Of a stretch of 64,000 nucleotides of DNA, positions 10,575 through 21,094 are shown one piece after another. This stretch comes from Macrothele yani. Its lineage: Eukaryota; Arthropoda; Arachnida; Araneae; Macrothelidae. The number at the start of each line of letters is the position of its first letter. Within the stretch, counting starts at the first letter, position 1. A program made the translations under genes and the position numbers. Location: contig CM077011.1 in the NCBI GenBank assembly GCA_039090855.1, positions 26,999,001-27,063,000 of the forward strand, in the 5' to 3' direction. The notes under the pieces are model-generated. The model saw only the letters and a list, made by a program, of their open reading frames with translations. It was not told the DNA's origin and made no database searches.

Positions 10575-11218
10575 CTTCGAGTTCAAGATTACACCATTTC
10601 GCATTCCACTCAAATAATACGTGGCTTTTACTTTCACACACACCGCTTTTATAGGGGAATATTACGATTGTTCAAAAATCGCCCTTCAATTTTTTGACAT
10701 TTTCTTTATTAAAAATGTAGGAACTAGGTAAATATACAAGAACTACAGGTGGTAGATGCCAAGTAAAGCATACACGTTCTGTGACGAAAGCACAACATTC
10801 CACAACATGCAGAACAAAAAACAAACCAGCGCAGAACGAATGATCGGATAGTGAGCGTAACAATACTAAGAAGTTTTAGGATTTGGGCTTGAAAAAATTC
10901 CGTTCAAGGTTGAACGCTTAGAGAACTTTCTGCGACAGAGCACAAATGATTAATTAGCTCTTTATCCCAACGACATGTTCGGAAAGGTCATTGAGATTAC
11001 GCATAGCAGCATATTGTTTTCTATTCCTCCATTCACTGTTTTGGAAAATTTCCTTCATGGATGTAAGATGCTCACACCTCATAGTGTATATTACTCTGTA
11101 TCCTGGTTATTTGCATGTAATACTTTATGAGACCCTAAAAAAATAGAAAGTCCTTAAAAAATACTGAAGGGTTTGTAACTTTCTTTTTTAGTTACAATTT
11201 CTGTATTTCATGAGTCAT
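10575..11218. other. No recognised feature
   Basis: I recognise nothing here beyond AT-rich sequence and one short repeat of TTCGAGTTCAAGATTAC at the left edge. Confidence 0.5.
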
Positions 11219-11345
11219 GGTCATTCCAGGGGGTAAATTCATGCCCTGGATACAATTTCTGAATCCCAGAGCATGAATTTACACCCCTGGAATGACCCTT
11301 CTGGGAGGGCAACTGCCCTCCCTTCCCCTCCGATAACTACGGCTC
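11219..11345. repeat. Hairpin-containing dispersed repeat
   Basis: The arms 11219-11248 and 11264-11296 are near-perfect inverted repeats (TCATTCCAGGGGGTAAATTC against GAATTTACACCCCTGGAATGA). They are followed by a GGGAGGGCAACTGCCCTCCC palindrome. A related copy on the other strand lies at 6770-6850. It could be a small foldback MITE; no target duplication was identified. Confidence 0.65.
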
Positions 11346-11649
11346 TACAGACGTGGGGTACACTTAGCCCTTTGTGGACCATTGCAAGAAGAAATCTGTG
11401 AGTGTTAAATCTGTGGAGTCGAAAAATCCATTTGCCGAGAAAAGCTATGTCCAGTAATATAGGCGACGAGTTACAACACCGAAGTGGTGGTACAGCTATC
11501 GCTTAAATCTGCGAATTCGCACTTTCACGAGGCTTCCTATTGGAATAAGTACCAAGTAAAACTCGGAGAGTACCGCTGCCGTCTGATGAAAACCGTACTG
11601 TTGTGTCACCATTCCTTTTAATTTTGTGTTACTCTTTTTCTATGGTTAC

Positions 11650-13170
11650 CCATTCTTTATCAGGATAAAGTAATATAAACTTTTCGAGTTGTTTTTCATA
11701 CGGTAAAAACTGAAGTATTTCTTCATGAAATATATTTAAAATGAAGTCATTCGTTATCGACATAAAGTGAAATAAAGTTTTCAAGTTGTTTTTCTTATGA
11801 CGAGAACGGCTCTATCCTAGCTTTCCCTGTTTCCTCATGAAATATATTTAAAATCAAGTCATTCGTTATCGACATAAAGTGAAATAAACTTTTCAAGTTG
11901 TTTTTCTTATGACGAGAACGGCTCTATCCTAGCTTTCCCTGTTTCCTCATGAAATATATTTAAAATGAAGTCATTCGTTATCGACATAAAGTGAAATAAA
12001 CTTTTCAAGTTGTTTTTCTTATGACGAGAACGGCTCTATCCTAGCTTTCTCTGTTTCCTCATGAAATATATTTAAAATGAAGTCATTCGTTATCGACATA
12101 AAGTGAAATAAACTTTTCAAGTTGTTTTTCTTATGACGAGAACAGCTCTATCGTAGCTTTCTCTGTTTCCTCATGAAATATATTTCAAATGAAGTCCTTC
12201 GTTATCGACATAAAGTGAAATAAACTTTTCAAGTTGTTTTTCATATGACGAGAACAGCTCTATCGTAGCTTTCTCTGTTTCCTCATAAAATATATTTAAA
12301 AGGAAGTCCTTCGTTATCGACATAAAGTGAAATAAACTTTTCAAGTTGTTTTTCATATGACGAGAACAGCTCTATCGTAGCTTTCTCTGTTTCCTCATAA
12401 AATATATTTAAAAGGAAGTCCTTCGTTATCGACATAAAGTGAAATAAACTTTTCAAGTTGTTTTTCTTATGACGAGAACAGCTCTATCGTAGCTTTCTCT
12501 GTTTCCTCATAAAATATATTTAAAATGAAGTCCTTCGTTATCGACATAAAGTGAAATAAACTTTTCAAGTTGTTTTTCTTATGACGAGAAGAGCTCTATC
12601 GTAGCTTTCTCTGTTTCCTCATAAAATATATTTAAAATAAAGTCATTCGTTATCGACATAAAGTGAAATAAACTTTTCAAGTTGTTTTTCTTATGACGAG
12701 AAGAGCTCTATCGTAGCTTTCTCTGTTTCCTCATAAAATATATTTAAAATAAAGTCATTCGTTATCGACATAAAGTGAAATAAACTTTTCAAGTTGTTTT
12801 TCTTATGACGAGAACGGCTCTATCCTAGCTTTCTCTGTTTCCTCATGAAATATATTTAAAATGAAGTCATTCCTTATCGACATAAAGTGAAATAAACTTT
12901 TCAAGTTGTTTTTCTTATGACGAGAACAGCTCTATCCTAGCTATCTCTGTTTCCTCATGAAATATATTTAAAATGTAAACATTCGTTATCAAGTAAACTT
13001 TTCCGGTTGTTTTTCATATGATGAAAACTGTTTTGTTCTAGCTTTCTCTATTACCTCATGAAATATGTTTAAACTGCAACCATTCTTTCACCAGCTGTAG
13101 TGATTTGAGTAGGTTTTTCATATAATGAAAACTGTTTTTTTCTTGTTTTCTTTTTTTCCTCATGTAACAT
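11650..13170 (+). repeat. 112-bp satellite, about 12-13 copies
   Basis: The anchor GAAATATATTTAAAA (with variants) occurs at 11727, 11839, 11951, 12063, 12175, 12287, 12399, 12511, 12623, 12735, 12847 and 12959, an exact 112-bp period. A shortened unit follows at about 13060. Central units are nearly identical and both edges are diverged, as expected from unequal exchange. Variant pairs such as GAACGGCTCTATCCTAG and GAACAGCTCTATCGTAG group neighbouring units. The period is not a multiple of three and no protein is encoded. Confidence 0.97.
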
Positions 13171-13475
13171 GCTTGCCATGTATCCCTTCTTTCTCGGACA
13201 GTTTGTATAAAGACTACTGCAAAGATCTCGTTTCTATCACATACATGTCTTTGCACTGATCTGCTAATAAAGGTGCGGGCCTTCCTCAAAGTACTGCAGC
13301 AACGTGGGTAGTGCAAAATTGTCCAAGACATTTAGTTAGAGCTCAGAATTCGTGGTTTTGTCTAAGACAACTAACGGGCCCAAGATGAACAACGAAAAAC
13401 AGCTCTAAGCCATCACGCTGTCCCCACTAGATTTCATTGTCGGGACGATACAGTCAGGAAAAACATTAAAAAAAC

Positions 13476-13763
13476 GTCAAGCCATCAGTTGCGTCACGTG
13501 ATTGCTGGCTGCCACTGCCGGGAAACTAGCGGACCACATTAGGCTAGCCATCTTTTCTGGCACGTGCTTGCAGGGCCGCTGAAGGGCCACTTGTGGCAGT
13601 TGCCGCCTGCGATGGATAACTGATGGCCCTGTTATGGCATATGACAATTGATGGGGTGCCAACTGTTGGCCTGAACTGCTGGCCCTTCTGTTGGCCGCCC
13701 GGACATTTTATTGATGTTCGGCAGCGGGAACATAGTGCTAGCCCAGCAAGACTGTTTTTGCTG
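13476..13763 (+). repeat. Right-end fragment of GC-rich TIR element
   Basis: This matches 42395-42702, the right end of the complete element at 41096-42702. Shared blocks include CTAGCGGACCACATTAGGCT, GGGGTGCCAACTGTTGGCC and the terminal GACTGTTTTTGCTG. It stops exactly where the LTR sequence TGTAGCAGTGAG begins, so it appears to be inserted in, or joined to, the left LTR of the TRIM-like element at 13764-14256. Confidence 0.8.
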
Positions 13764-14256
13764 TGTAGCAGTGAGAGGGTATGCCCGCGTAGCAGTTCAG
13801 TTGGGAGAGCGACTTTCTCCGGAGTGAGGATGCCCGGCGCGGACAAACTTGTTCGTTATATTGGCGCCCGAACTTCCAGGATGACCCGGCTATTAAGTTT
13901 CTCACAATGATGTGATGTTCTTTCCACACGGCGAGGGCGAGACAGGAAATATGAGAATCTCTTCTTCAGTGTTTCGAAAAAATAAATCAGTGTGATGTTA
14001 CGTTCCACACACCAAATTGTCTGGGATTTCTCAAATGCACGTTCTTCATGGGATGTCTGCCTTCAGCGACACATGGTCCCGGCTGAACCGTGTTGGGGGG
14101 GGGGGATATGTGACGTGCCTGCGCCGCAGGACGCACATGAGATAAAGGCAAATAGCAGTGAAAGCGCATGTCTGCGTTGCTCAGTTGGGAGAGCAACTTA
14201 CTCCGGAGTGAGGGATCCGGATTCGATGGCCGGCGTAGGCAAACTTGTTCGTTATA
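13764..14256 (+). mobile_element. TRIM-like mini LTR element C (left LTR truncated)
   Basis: The left LTR remnant (13764-13860) ends CAAACTTGTTCGTTATA. It is followed directly by TTGGCGCCCGAAC, a tRNA-Lys-type primer-binding site. The internal part (about 230 bp) ends in a G-run polypurine tract at 14095-14105. The right LTR (14109-14256) begins TGTGACGTGCCTGC and ends with the same CAAACTTGTTCGTTATA. Both LTRs hold the tRNA-like block. There is no coding capacity, so it must depend on another element's proteins. The left end is cut by the GC-rich TIR element. Confidence 0.85.
14170..14240 (+). other. tRNA-like sequence in right LTR of element C
   Basis: GTCTGCGTTGCTCAGTTGGG starts the block, which has the A-box region, the CTCCGGAG anticodon-like palindrome, a GATTCGAT T-loop region and a degraded 3' acceptor strand. 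The equivalent block in the left LTR (about 13790-13853) is several bases shorter. Confidence 0.65.
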
Positions 14257-14435
14257 GTGATTGGCGGCGCGGCTTCTGTATGAGTGCTCAACCGTGGCAA
14301 CCTATATCATGTACTGGTAACTCCGCACACCGTATTGGTGTTAACATCAGTCCCAATAATCTCACATAGGGTTTGAGATAATGTTGATTTGCGTTCTTCG
14401 TGGACAATCCTCTGCACTGTGCAGAAAATTGTCCA

Positions 14436-14487
14436 ATTGAAGAACCCATCTGGAAGCCATAATCCGCTTCCAGATGGGTTCTTCAAT
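14436..14487. other. Perfect 22-bp stem hairpin
   Basis: The arms 14436-14457 and 14466-14487 are perfectly complementary, with an 8-base loop CATAATCC. The right arm (CTTCCAGATGGGTTCTTC) resembles the internal region of TRIM element A near 37110-37130 (CTTCCTGATGGGTTCTTC). It may be a folded remnant of such an element rather than an RNA gene. Confidence 0.75.
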
Positions 14488-14584
14488 GCTTCTGAAATGT
14501 CACATACGGAACGATTGCTTATGTGCTTCCCTATTATCAGTCCGCTTTAGGAATTACTGAAATCGGTTGATCAAACATCTTGCA

Positions 14585-14800
14585 TTCACATCGGTGCTAT
14601 TTGTAAGAGACCCGTATAACTTCAAGTCCCCTAGTTTGGTTCAGCTGTTATGTCCCCGCTGTATTCATTGAGTCTTTCACTACCACATATGATTCATCCG
14701 CCGAAATCGGTGACAAACCACGATTCGCAATTGTAAATACGCATATAATATAACACAACAACTTTATTACGGGATCGACGTCTGAAATTACATCGACATG
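14585..14800. repeat. Dispersed repeat, copy 1 (possible LTR end)
   Basis: This matches 25365-25571 in order: CCTAGTTTGGTTC, CTGTTATGTCCCC, TGTATTCAT, TACCACATAT, then ACAACTTTATT...GACGTC and ACATCGACAT. The shared right part, with CAACTTTATT, could be an LTR or gene 3' end, but I found no coding partner. Confidence 0.6.
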
Positions 14801-14853
14801 TATCTTTATCACACGGCAACACTCAGGTTACACGTGCGCCATAATTTTCGCGT

Positions 14854-15079
14854 GTCGCCCCGGTGGCGCAGTGGTCTAAGCGATGGCCTCTGATCATGCG
14901 TCCGAACGGGGTCCGGGTTCGAATCCCGGTCAGGCATGGATGTTGTGTTTGTCTTACGGCACTGGCTCTCTCCCTTCCCTGGAACCAGTGACCCTAAATT
15001 AGGGACGGGTGACTGCTTATAGCCCATTGAGTTGCTCACGGTGGTCGTTAAACCTCCAATAAAAAAAAATAATAATAAC
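14854..15079 (+). mobile_element. tRNA-derived SINE, family 1
   Basis: This is a full-length copy. Head, B box (GGGTTCGAATCCC) and body match the 9981-10203 copy closely. The tail is an A-run with AATAATAATAA. The duplication TTTCGCGT flanks it (14846-14853 and 15080-15087). Confidence 0.95.
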
Positions 15080-15098
15080 TTTCGCGTCCACCAGCATT

Positions 15099-15413
15099 GA
15101 GCATGATCATATGTAGAGGATTTTAGGAAGGGAGTGTCTGACCCCAGGTCTTAAATAACCTTTAGAAATAGGAAACTAGGAGATTTGGGCTAGAGCGCCC
15201 GATAGGAAAGTGACACGGAAGCGTAGTAGAAAGGGAGAGGAAGACGCCCTTATTTATTACCGGGGGCCAGTACCTGGGGTCAGACGGCTTAACGTGCCCA
15301 TCCGACGCACGGCGGGTATTTAGTGGATCTAGCGTTCGTACCTGCTTGGGATCGAACCTGTGGCCCTTCCCGTGGCAGTCACGAACGTTGCCCACTTGGC
15401 CACCCGCGGCCGC
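15099..15413 (-). mobile_element. tRNA-derived SINE, family 2, with TSD
   Basis: On the minus strand it reads GGCCGCGGGTGGCCAAGTGG (A-box region), then B box CAGGTTCGATCCC. It continues with CCGCCGTGCGTCGGATGGGC, ACGTTAAGCCGTCTGACCCC and a 3' part ending CCTAAAATCCTCTACAT. The 11-bp duplication CCACCAGCATT lies at 15088-15098 and 15414-15424. This SINE has a different head and body from family 1. Other members are at 30089-30220, 36004-36423 and 43233-43412. Confidence 0.9.
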
Positions 15414-15621
15414 CCACCAGCATTTTTCTCTCGCCACCTTTTTCAAGACCACGTCTCTTGCTAATCTCCCCTACATCCCACTGATCCTTTCTTCGGGAGT
15501 GTCGCTAAACCCTTTCAGGCGTAGGGACCACCTGACTCAGCGCTGACCTTCCACTGACAATGTGCCAAAGTACAGCTGGCAGGAATACATATGTTTACAA
15601 AAAACAATAATATCGATATTA

Positions 15622-17030
15622 CGAGGGATTTCCGATAAGTATCCAGATTTTTATTCCTATCGATACAAAACCGTGTGTATGATCGTATGTATGCGTGAAA
15701 CTGTTACGACTACTTTCAGTGAAGCGCCGTAAAAGCCTGCTTGATACTAATGTTAGGTGTCGCTATCGATCAAAAACAATGGCGGCTACGTTAAGTGTTC
15801 ACTTCGAGCAGCGAGCAGTAGTGAATTTTTTAACGAAAGAAGTCGTAAAGGCGGTGAACATTACGAGCAAACTTCGGACCGTGTATGGTGATGCGGCTAT
15901 GTCTCGTTCCAGTGTTTATGAATGAGTTAGGAAGTCCATTCATAAACACTGGGTTACATCAGGCAGCTCCGCTTTTACGGCGCTTCACTGAAAGCAGTCG
16001 TAATAGGTGTAAGCTGGCCACGAGAGCCTTGAAGATGAGGCACGGTCATGTAGGCCTAACGCGGCGGTGACTGATGAAACGATTAAACGGGTTGACGACT
16101 TCATTAAAGGTGACAGAAGCATTCGTGCTCGGGATATTGCCATGGAATTGGATATCAGTAAAGATTCTGTTGGACGAATTATTCATGAACATCTCAGCTA
16201 TAGGAAGATCTGTGCCAGATGGGGACCCCGAATGCTTACAGCGGGGCATAAACGCCAAAGGCTAGACATTTGCAATGAACTGGTACAGCGCTACGATGAG
16301 GAAGGTGATGCTTTCTTGGGAAGCATAATCACAGGCGATGGACAGTGTATTCATCAGTTCGAACCGGAGACAAAATGGCAAAGTATGCAATGGCATCACC
16401 CGAATTCGTCCCCATCAAAGAAGTTCAAAGTTGGTTCGTTGGCGTCTAAGGTCAGGGCTACTGTCTTCTGGGACAAACACAGTATCCTTCTGGTTGAGCA
16501 CTTGGCAAAACATGAAACGATAAATACGAAGGCTTTTGTGAAGACACTGAGAAAACTTGCGCAATGTATCCGGAACAAACGGCCAGCATTGAAAAACAAT
16601 CAAGTGTTGCTTCAGCATGATAACACTCGCCCGCATATTGCTAAATCAGTGCCAGCAGAAATCACAAAACAGATGTGGACTGTTCTTTCACACCCTGTTT
16701 ATAGTCCGAACTTGGCACCTTCCGATTTTCATGTTTTTTGCTCCTTTGAAGGATAGGCTTCGTAGCCACTAATATGAGAGCATGGACGATAAGCGAGAGG
16801 CTGTCTGTCAATGGATTTGCAACACCCCTGCTGATTTCTTCGCTATTGGAATAAATCGATTTGTTGATTGAAGGAAACACACTGTGCTGAACGGAGAATA
16901 CGTGGGAAAGTTACTTTGACTGTTCGTACAACTCTATTACATGTGTGAGTGTCATATTCATGCTTCCTGTATTATTTTTTCATTCCAGTAATTGATAGGA
17001 ATAAAAACCCGGATTATCGTAAACCCCTCC
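15622..17030 (+). mobile_element. Mariner element with ~40-bp TIRs
   Basis: The left end, after TA at 15620-15621, reads CGAGGGATTTCCGATAAG... to TTTTTATTCCTATC. The right end, reversed, reads GGAGGGGTTTACGATAATCC... to TTTTTATTCCTATC, with TA at 17031-17032. The length of 1409 bp is typical. The transposase inside is on the plus strand and is broken. Confidence 0.92.
15781..16917 (+). pseudogene. Mariner (DD34D) transposase, broken by local inversion-duplication
   Basis: The N-terminus MAATLSVHFEQRAVVNFLTK and the SRSSVYE helix-turn-helix end are readable until 15924. The next part is replaced by inverted copies of upstream sequence (15937-16007). Coding sequence then resumes, in another frame, at LEDEARSCRPNAAVTDETIK and runs to 16756. 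The first catalytic region reads GDGQCIHQFEPETK where GDETW is usual; the Asp remains but the neighbours are changed. The other two are LLQHDNTRPH and YSPNLAPSDFH, with 34 residues between the Asps. A frameshift near 16740 precedes a readable C-terminus (DDKREAVCQW ... NGEYVGK). It is inactive. Confidence 0.92.
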
Positions 17031-17032
17031 TA

Positions 17033-18160
17033 TAATAAGAGTGTGTCTCATTACAGGCCTACCATTATAGTTATATTTGAGTGTGACGTAGTGCTCGTTA
17101 AGGTTCAAGTTCATTATCAATACAGGGGTGCCCGGAAATTGAATGTAGGCAGTATAAGCTTCAGTTTTTCGTATTTAACAAGCTCAGTGTAATGTTTTAT
17201 TTTAATTTCGTTTGGAAACCGAAGCTACGTGGTATTTGTTTTTATCGTAAAACTCTTGATTCACTGCTGTGAAATTCGCAAAAATATTCTTTACCATTTA
17301 GCAATGAAGGCATTCTGCTAACTGAAATCGGGAAAAAGTATTGCATGTTACTCTTCTATTGATTTATTCCTCATTAGATTGCGTGAGAGAAAATGATGAA
17401 TAATTTTGTTCGTTATGAAGATCCGGAAACTTACTGGTGTCCGTTTGTATGTTTTGCTGATCCCAAATTACCTGCAGCACGAGAACATAAATAAATAAAA
17501 GAAGAATTACGAACAGTTCGCTTCAGGTTTTGCTGAACGGTAGAAACAAATGCGTCCGTACCATTGAATGTATTACGTATTTCAAATAGCGTGACAAAAA
17601 AGGAACACGAATTTACGTGTTCTTTAAAGGCGGATCAATCGGAGAAACTAGAAGCAAGAAGTAACGATGATACAAATCAATAGGGGAAATAGAAGGCGTA
17701 CATCGGAAATGTATCTATACTCTGTTTATTCGATAACGACCAGCTGGAAACATATTTTTCTTCACGATGCAAGTTCCGGAATCTGTTAACCAAAAAACCA
17801 ATAGTTATGGCAGCATGCGACTCTGAAACCAGTAAAATTCCATCTGTAAATCTTCAGTGAGATGTTTACGAGCAGCGCTGCTACCTGCTGTCGAAACCCG
17901 TTACGTGCATCCGGAGTAATTGCGTGACGGTTCAGAATATCAGAACGGAAATAACTGACGTACAAAGTCATTACTATACATTTTGTAAATCAATGTTACG
18001 GTTGTAGAAAGCCCAAAAGCATGATTGACGGGAAATGTTAGTGAGTCAGATGATTGGACAGCACAGAGCAAAATGTTTAGGAAGAGAAATATTTAGGGTT
18101 TTAGGTATATCCCCCGCAATGTACTAAGCCAACAAGACAGTCAGGAAACGCGCTCTCCCT
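17033..18160. other. No recognised feature
   Basis: I see no gene, RNA or repeat I can name. The stretch is AT-rich with short frames only. Confidence 0.5.
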
Positions 18161-18162
18161 TC

Positions 18163-18865
18163 AGATCACTTGGTGCTTCTCCCTTCAGATCACTTGGTGC
18201 TTCTCTATTCAGATCACTTGGTGCTTTTCCTTTCAGATCTCTTGGTGCTTCTCCCTTCAGATCACTTGGTGCTTCTCTCTTCAGATCACTTGGTGCTTCT
18301 CCCTTCAGATCACTTGGTGCTTATCTCTTCAGATCACTTGGTGCTTCTCCCTTTAGATCACTTGGTGCTTCTCCCTTCAGATCACTTGGTGCTTCTCTCT
18401 TCAGATCTCTTGGTGCTTCTCTCTTCAGATCACTTGGTGCTTCTCCCTTCAGATCACTTGGTGCTTCTCTCTTCAGATCACTTGGTGCTTCTCCCTTCAG
18501 ATCACTTGGTGCTTATCTCTTCAGATCAGTTGGTGCTTCTCCCTTTAGATCACTTGGTGCTTCTCTCTTCAGATCACTTGGTGCTTCTCCCTTCAGATCA
18601 CTTGGTGCTTATCTCTTCAGATCACTTGGTGCTTCTCCCTTTAGATCACTTGGTGCTTCTCTCTTCAGATCACTTGGTGCTTCTCTTCAGATCACTTGGT
18701 GCTTCTCTCTTCAGATCACTTGGTGCTTCTCCCTTCAGATCACTTGGTGCTTCTCCCTTCAGATCACTTGGTGCTTCTCTCTTCAGATCACTTGGTGCTT
18801 CTCCCTTCAGATCACTTGGTGCTTCTCCCTTCAGATCACTTGGTGCTTCTCCTTTCAGGTGTCTT
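18163..18865 (+). repeat. 24-bp minisatellite, about 29 copies
   Basis: The unit TTCAGATCACTTGGTGCTTC plus 4 bases repeats about 29 times. Because 24 is a multiple of three, an open frame of 280 codons (18170-19012) runs through it, with an 8-residue repeat (SDHLVLLP). The frame slips after unit 21 by loss of 2 bases and then reads FRSLGASP. Variants form a four-unit (96-bp) higher-order pattern seen three times (units 5-8, 13-16, 17-20). I do not regard it as a gene: no upstream signal, no conserved domain, and open reading in a second frame as well. Confidence 0.95.
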
Positions 18866-19069
18866 GGCTCGTTGGTGGAAGCATTTAAATTTCTTTGTAC
18901 ATGTTACACTGAGAACTTAAAATACTGTGAACAGTTCGATTTTTCGCCTTCTTGGCTTACCACATTGCAGGGGATATTTTCTCCTTTAGACCGCTCAAGT
19001 ACGAAATGGTAATACTTGTAGTCCTGGTACTCAAGGAGATCCAACGACGTGTAAGCAGCTAGCACGAGA

Positions 19070-19742
19070 ACCGAATCTTTCTGCGCCGGTTCTTATATTT
19101 TTGGCAAAGTACATGTTTATTAGTATCGCTTTGAACGTTCGTCTATGAACACCACATCTCTGCAACTATTTGTCCCAATTGAAAAATTCCTTTTACATTG
19201 GGAAGACCAAAATGTGAGAACGATAACCCTTACTCTCAGGTTTTTTCTGATGCACAATTTTGCAGCTAGAAGGCGTGCATGCAGATGCTATCAAACTGAA
19301 AGTACATTTTATCTCATGTCATCACTTCTAAATATCCGACTGCAAAAATTAATTATTTCTTATTTCCTCTACCATTTATAATGAAGATTATTATGAGAAC
19401 AGCTTCTTTTTCAAGTAATGGATGCTTTTCCCGCTAGGGTGCGTAAAGGTAAATTGTAAATTGCCTGATATCTCTGTTTCTAAAAGATCGATTTGAAAAA
19501 TGCTTTTCCATCCCGTAGAGCTCTAAGTAGGATAGTTTTTTGCATTATTTCAAATTTTTGGGAAAGAACGGTTTTGCCAGTAGATGAAGTAAGTGAATAT
19601 TTCTGTTTCTGACGTATTTCCAGTAACATCTGCGCTTCTGAACACTCGATTAAAAAAACATTTGTTTTCACATGCCGCTCACTACGAAAGACCTTGCTAG
19701 AATATCTTCTCCTTAAAATAATGCATATTTGATGCATAGATA
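19070..19742 (-). repeat. Diverged CTCF-like satellite, fragment
   Basis: This is a decayed minus-strand piece of the satellite family. It has CATCTCTGCAACTAT, CCCGCTAGGGTGCGTAAAGG near 19430, a GCCAGTAGATGAAGTAAG box, and the CATCTGCGCTTCTGAA phrase. A Tc1 (19745-20872) interrupts it, and it resumes at 20875. Confidence 0.8.
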
Positions 19743-19744
19743 TA

Positions 19745-20872
19745 CACGATCGAGTCACATTATTGTGACCACCAGCTAATATCCAGAGGAACCACCGTGT
19801 GCAGCGCGGACAGCAGCTAGACGGGCTGGGCGTGACTCAATAAGGTGCTGCAAGGTGTTTACAGTTATGTGGAGCCATTCTGACTGCAGCGCATCTGACA
19901 GCTGGTGGAGGGTGCGTAGTGGAGGATCCATAGAGCGAGCAACACGATTGAGGTGGTCCCACAGATGCTCAATTGGGTATAAGTCTGGGGAATTAGAGGG
20001 CCAGGAAGAAGGTACTTTGACGTCTTCATAATGTTCTTCCAACCACTCTCGGACATTTCTAGCTGTGTGACACGTCGCATTGTCGTTCTGGAATATCCCA
20101 TCCGCTCCAGGGAAGACAATCAGCAAGTATGGGTGTACTTGGTCTGCAAGGATGGATTCATAAAGAATTTGGTCCATATTGCTTTCCACAGGTATGAGTG
20201 TACCGAGATAATGATACGAAAGCATTCCCCAGACCATAACGTTGCCCCCACCAGCTTGCGTTCTTCCAGCAATCGTTGAAGATTGTTTGTTCTCCGATGT
20301 TTCTCGCCTTATAGGCCAATGTCTATCCGTTCGATGAAACAGAAAACGTGACATCGGATAACGCAATTTTTTTACCAATCAGCGGAGGTCCAATTCCGAC
20401 ACTGCCGTGCAAATGTAAACCTTTTCTGCCGATGCACCTTCGTTATCATAGGTGCAACGACCATCCGTCTGCATCGGAGCTCCATACGCAGTTCTCTGAA
20501 CTGACCCTCAGACACACTTCCGGTAGCTACCTGGTTCATTCGGCCAGTTATTTGCTCCACTGTAGCGTTTCGATCGACCCCAACGCATCTTCGAATCCGA
20601 CGTTCACCTCTCAAATCAATGGCACGTGGTGCTCCGGAGTTTTCACGTTGCTTATTGCCACCCTTGGCCCGAAAGACGATAATCATTCCTTTTTGCAAAT
20701 CGGATAAATCGCTCCTTTTATCCATGACAGCAACGAGTGATATGTTTACAGAATGCCTGCTGTACACCTTATATACCCTCCAAGCCAGCTCACGACACGT
20801 GCCTTTATTCATTGGATATGCGCTGTTGACATCAAAAGTAGGAGATGGTTACAATAATGTGACTCGACTGTG
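19745..20872 (-). mobile_element. Tc1 element with TIRs, inserted in satellite
   Basis: The left end reads CACGATCGAGTCACATTATT and the right end, reversed, CACAGTCGAGTCACATTATT. TA lies at 19743-19744 and 20873-20874. The satellite sequence continues across the insertion. The length is 1128 bp. Confidence 0.93.
19776..20812 (-). pseudogene. Tc1 transposase (DD37E-type spacing), broken
   Basis: Two frames cover the protein. The N-terminal frame (20372-20812) has DLSDLQKGMIIVFRAKGG, then an apparent deletion of the second half of the helix-turn-helix before SGAPRAIDLRGERRIRR. The C-terminal frame (19776-20378) carries GGGNVMVWGMLSYH, ADQVHPYL, the second catalytic Asp in FQNDNATCHTARNVREWLEE and the Glu in SPDLYPIEHLWD, then a normal end (ARLAAVRAAHGG). 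There are 37 residues between Asp and Glu as read, but nearby changes (VPSSWPSNSP) could have altered the spacing. The first catalytic region at the frame junction is lost. It is inactive. Confidence 0.9.
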
Positions 20873-20874
20873 TA

Positions 20875-21094
20875 TATCTTATTTTCCTTGATATCTTTGC
20901 TTCTAGCACTAAGATTTGAAAAATTCCTTTTCTTTTGTCCGAGAGCGTTTTCGGTGCGAAATACTTTGCGTATGATTTCAAGTTTTTCTGAACGTACAAG
21001 TTGGCCACCAGAGGGCATAAGTTCACCCTTGTGTTTACAGCATAGTTATAGCAATGTCTGCGCTTCTAAAAACCCAACTGAAAAAATCTATTTT
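20875..21094 (-). repeat. Diverged CTCF-like satellite, continuation
   Basis: The satellite resumes after the Tc1 with TATCTTTGCTTCTAGCACTA, then AAGATTTGAAAAATTCCTTT and a TTGGCCACCAGAGGGCATAA box near 21000. It ends with CTTCTAAAAACCCAACTG, where the foldback begins. Confidence 0.82.

Noticed and set aside
11650..13170. CRISPR array
   Set aside because: The repeats are 112 bp with no unique spacers, and the genome is clearly eukaryotic. The 24-bp array at 18163-18865 likewise has no spacers.
18170..19012. 280-codon open frame as a leucine-rich repeat protein gene
   Set aside because: It is the read-through of a 24-bp minisatellite whose period is a multiple of three; it is also open in a second frame and lacks a promoter, domain or homologue that I recognise.
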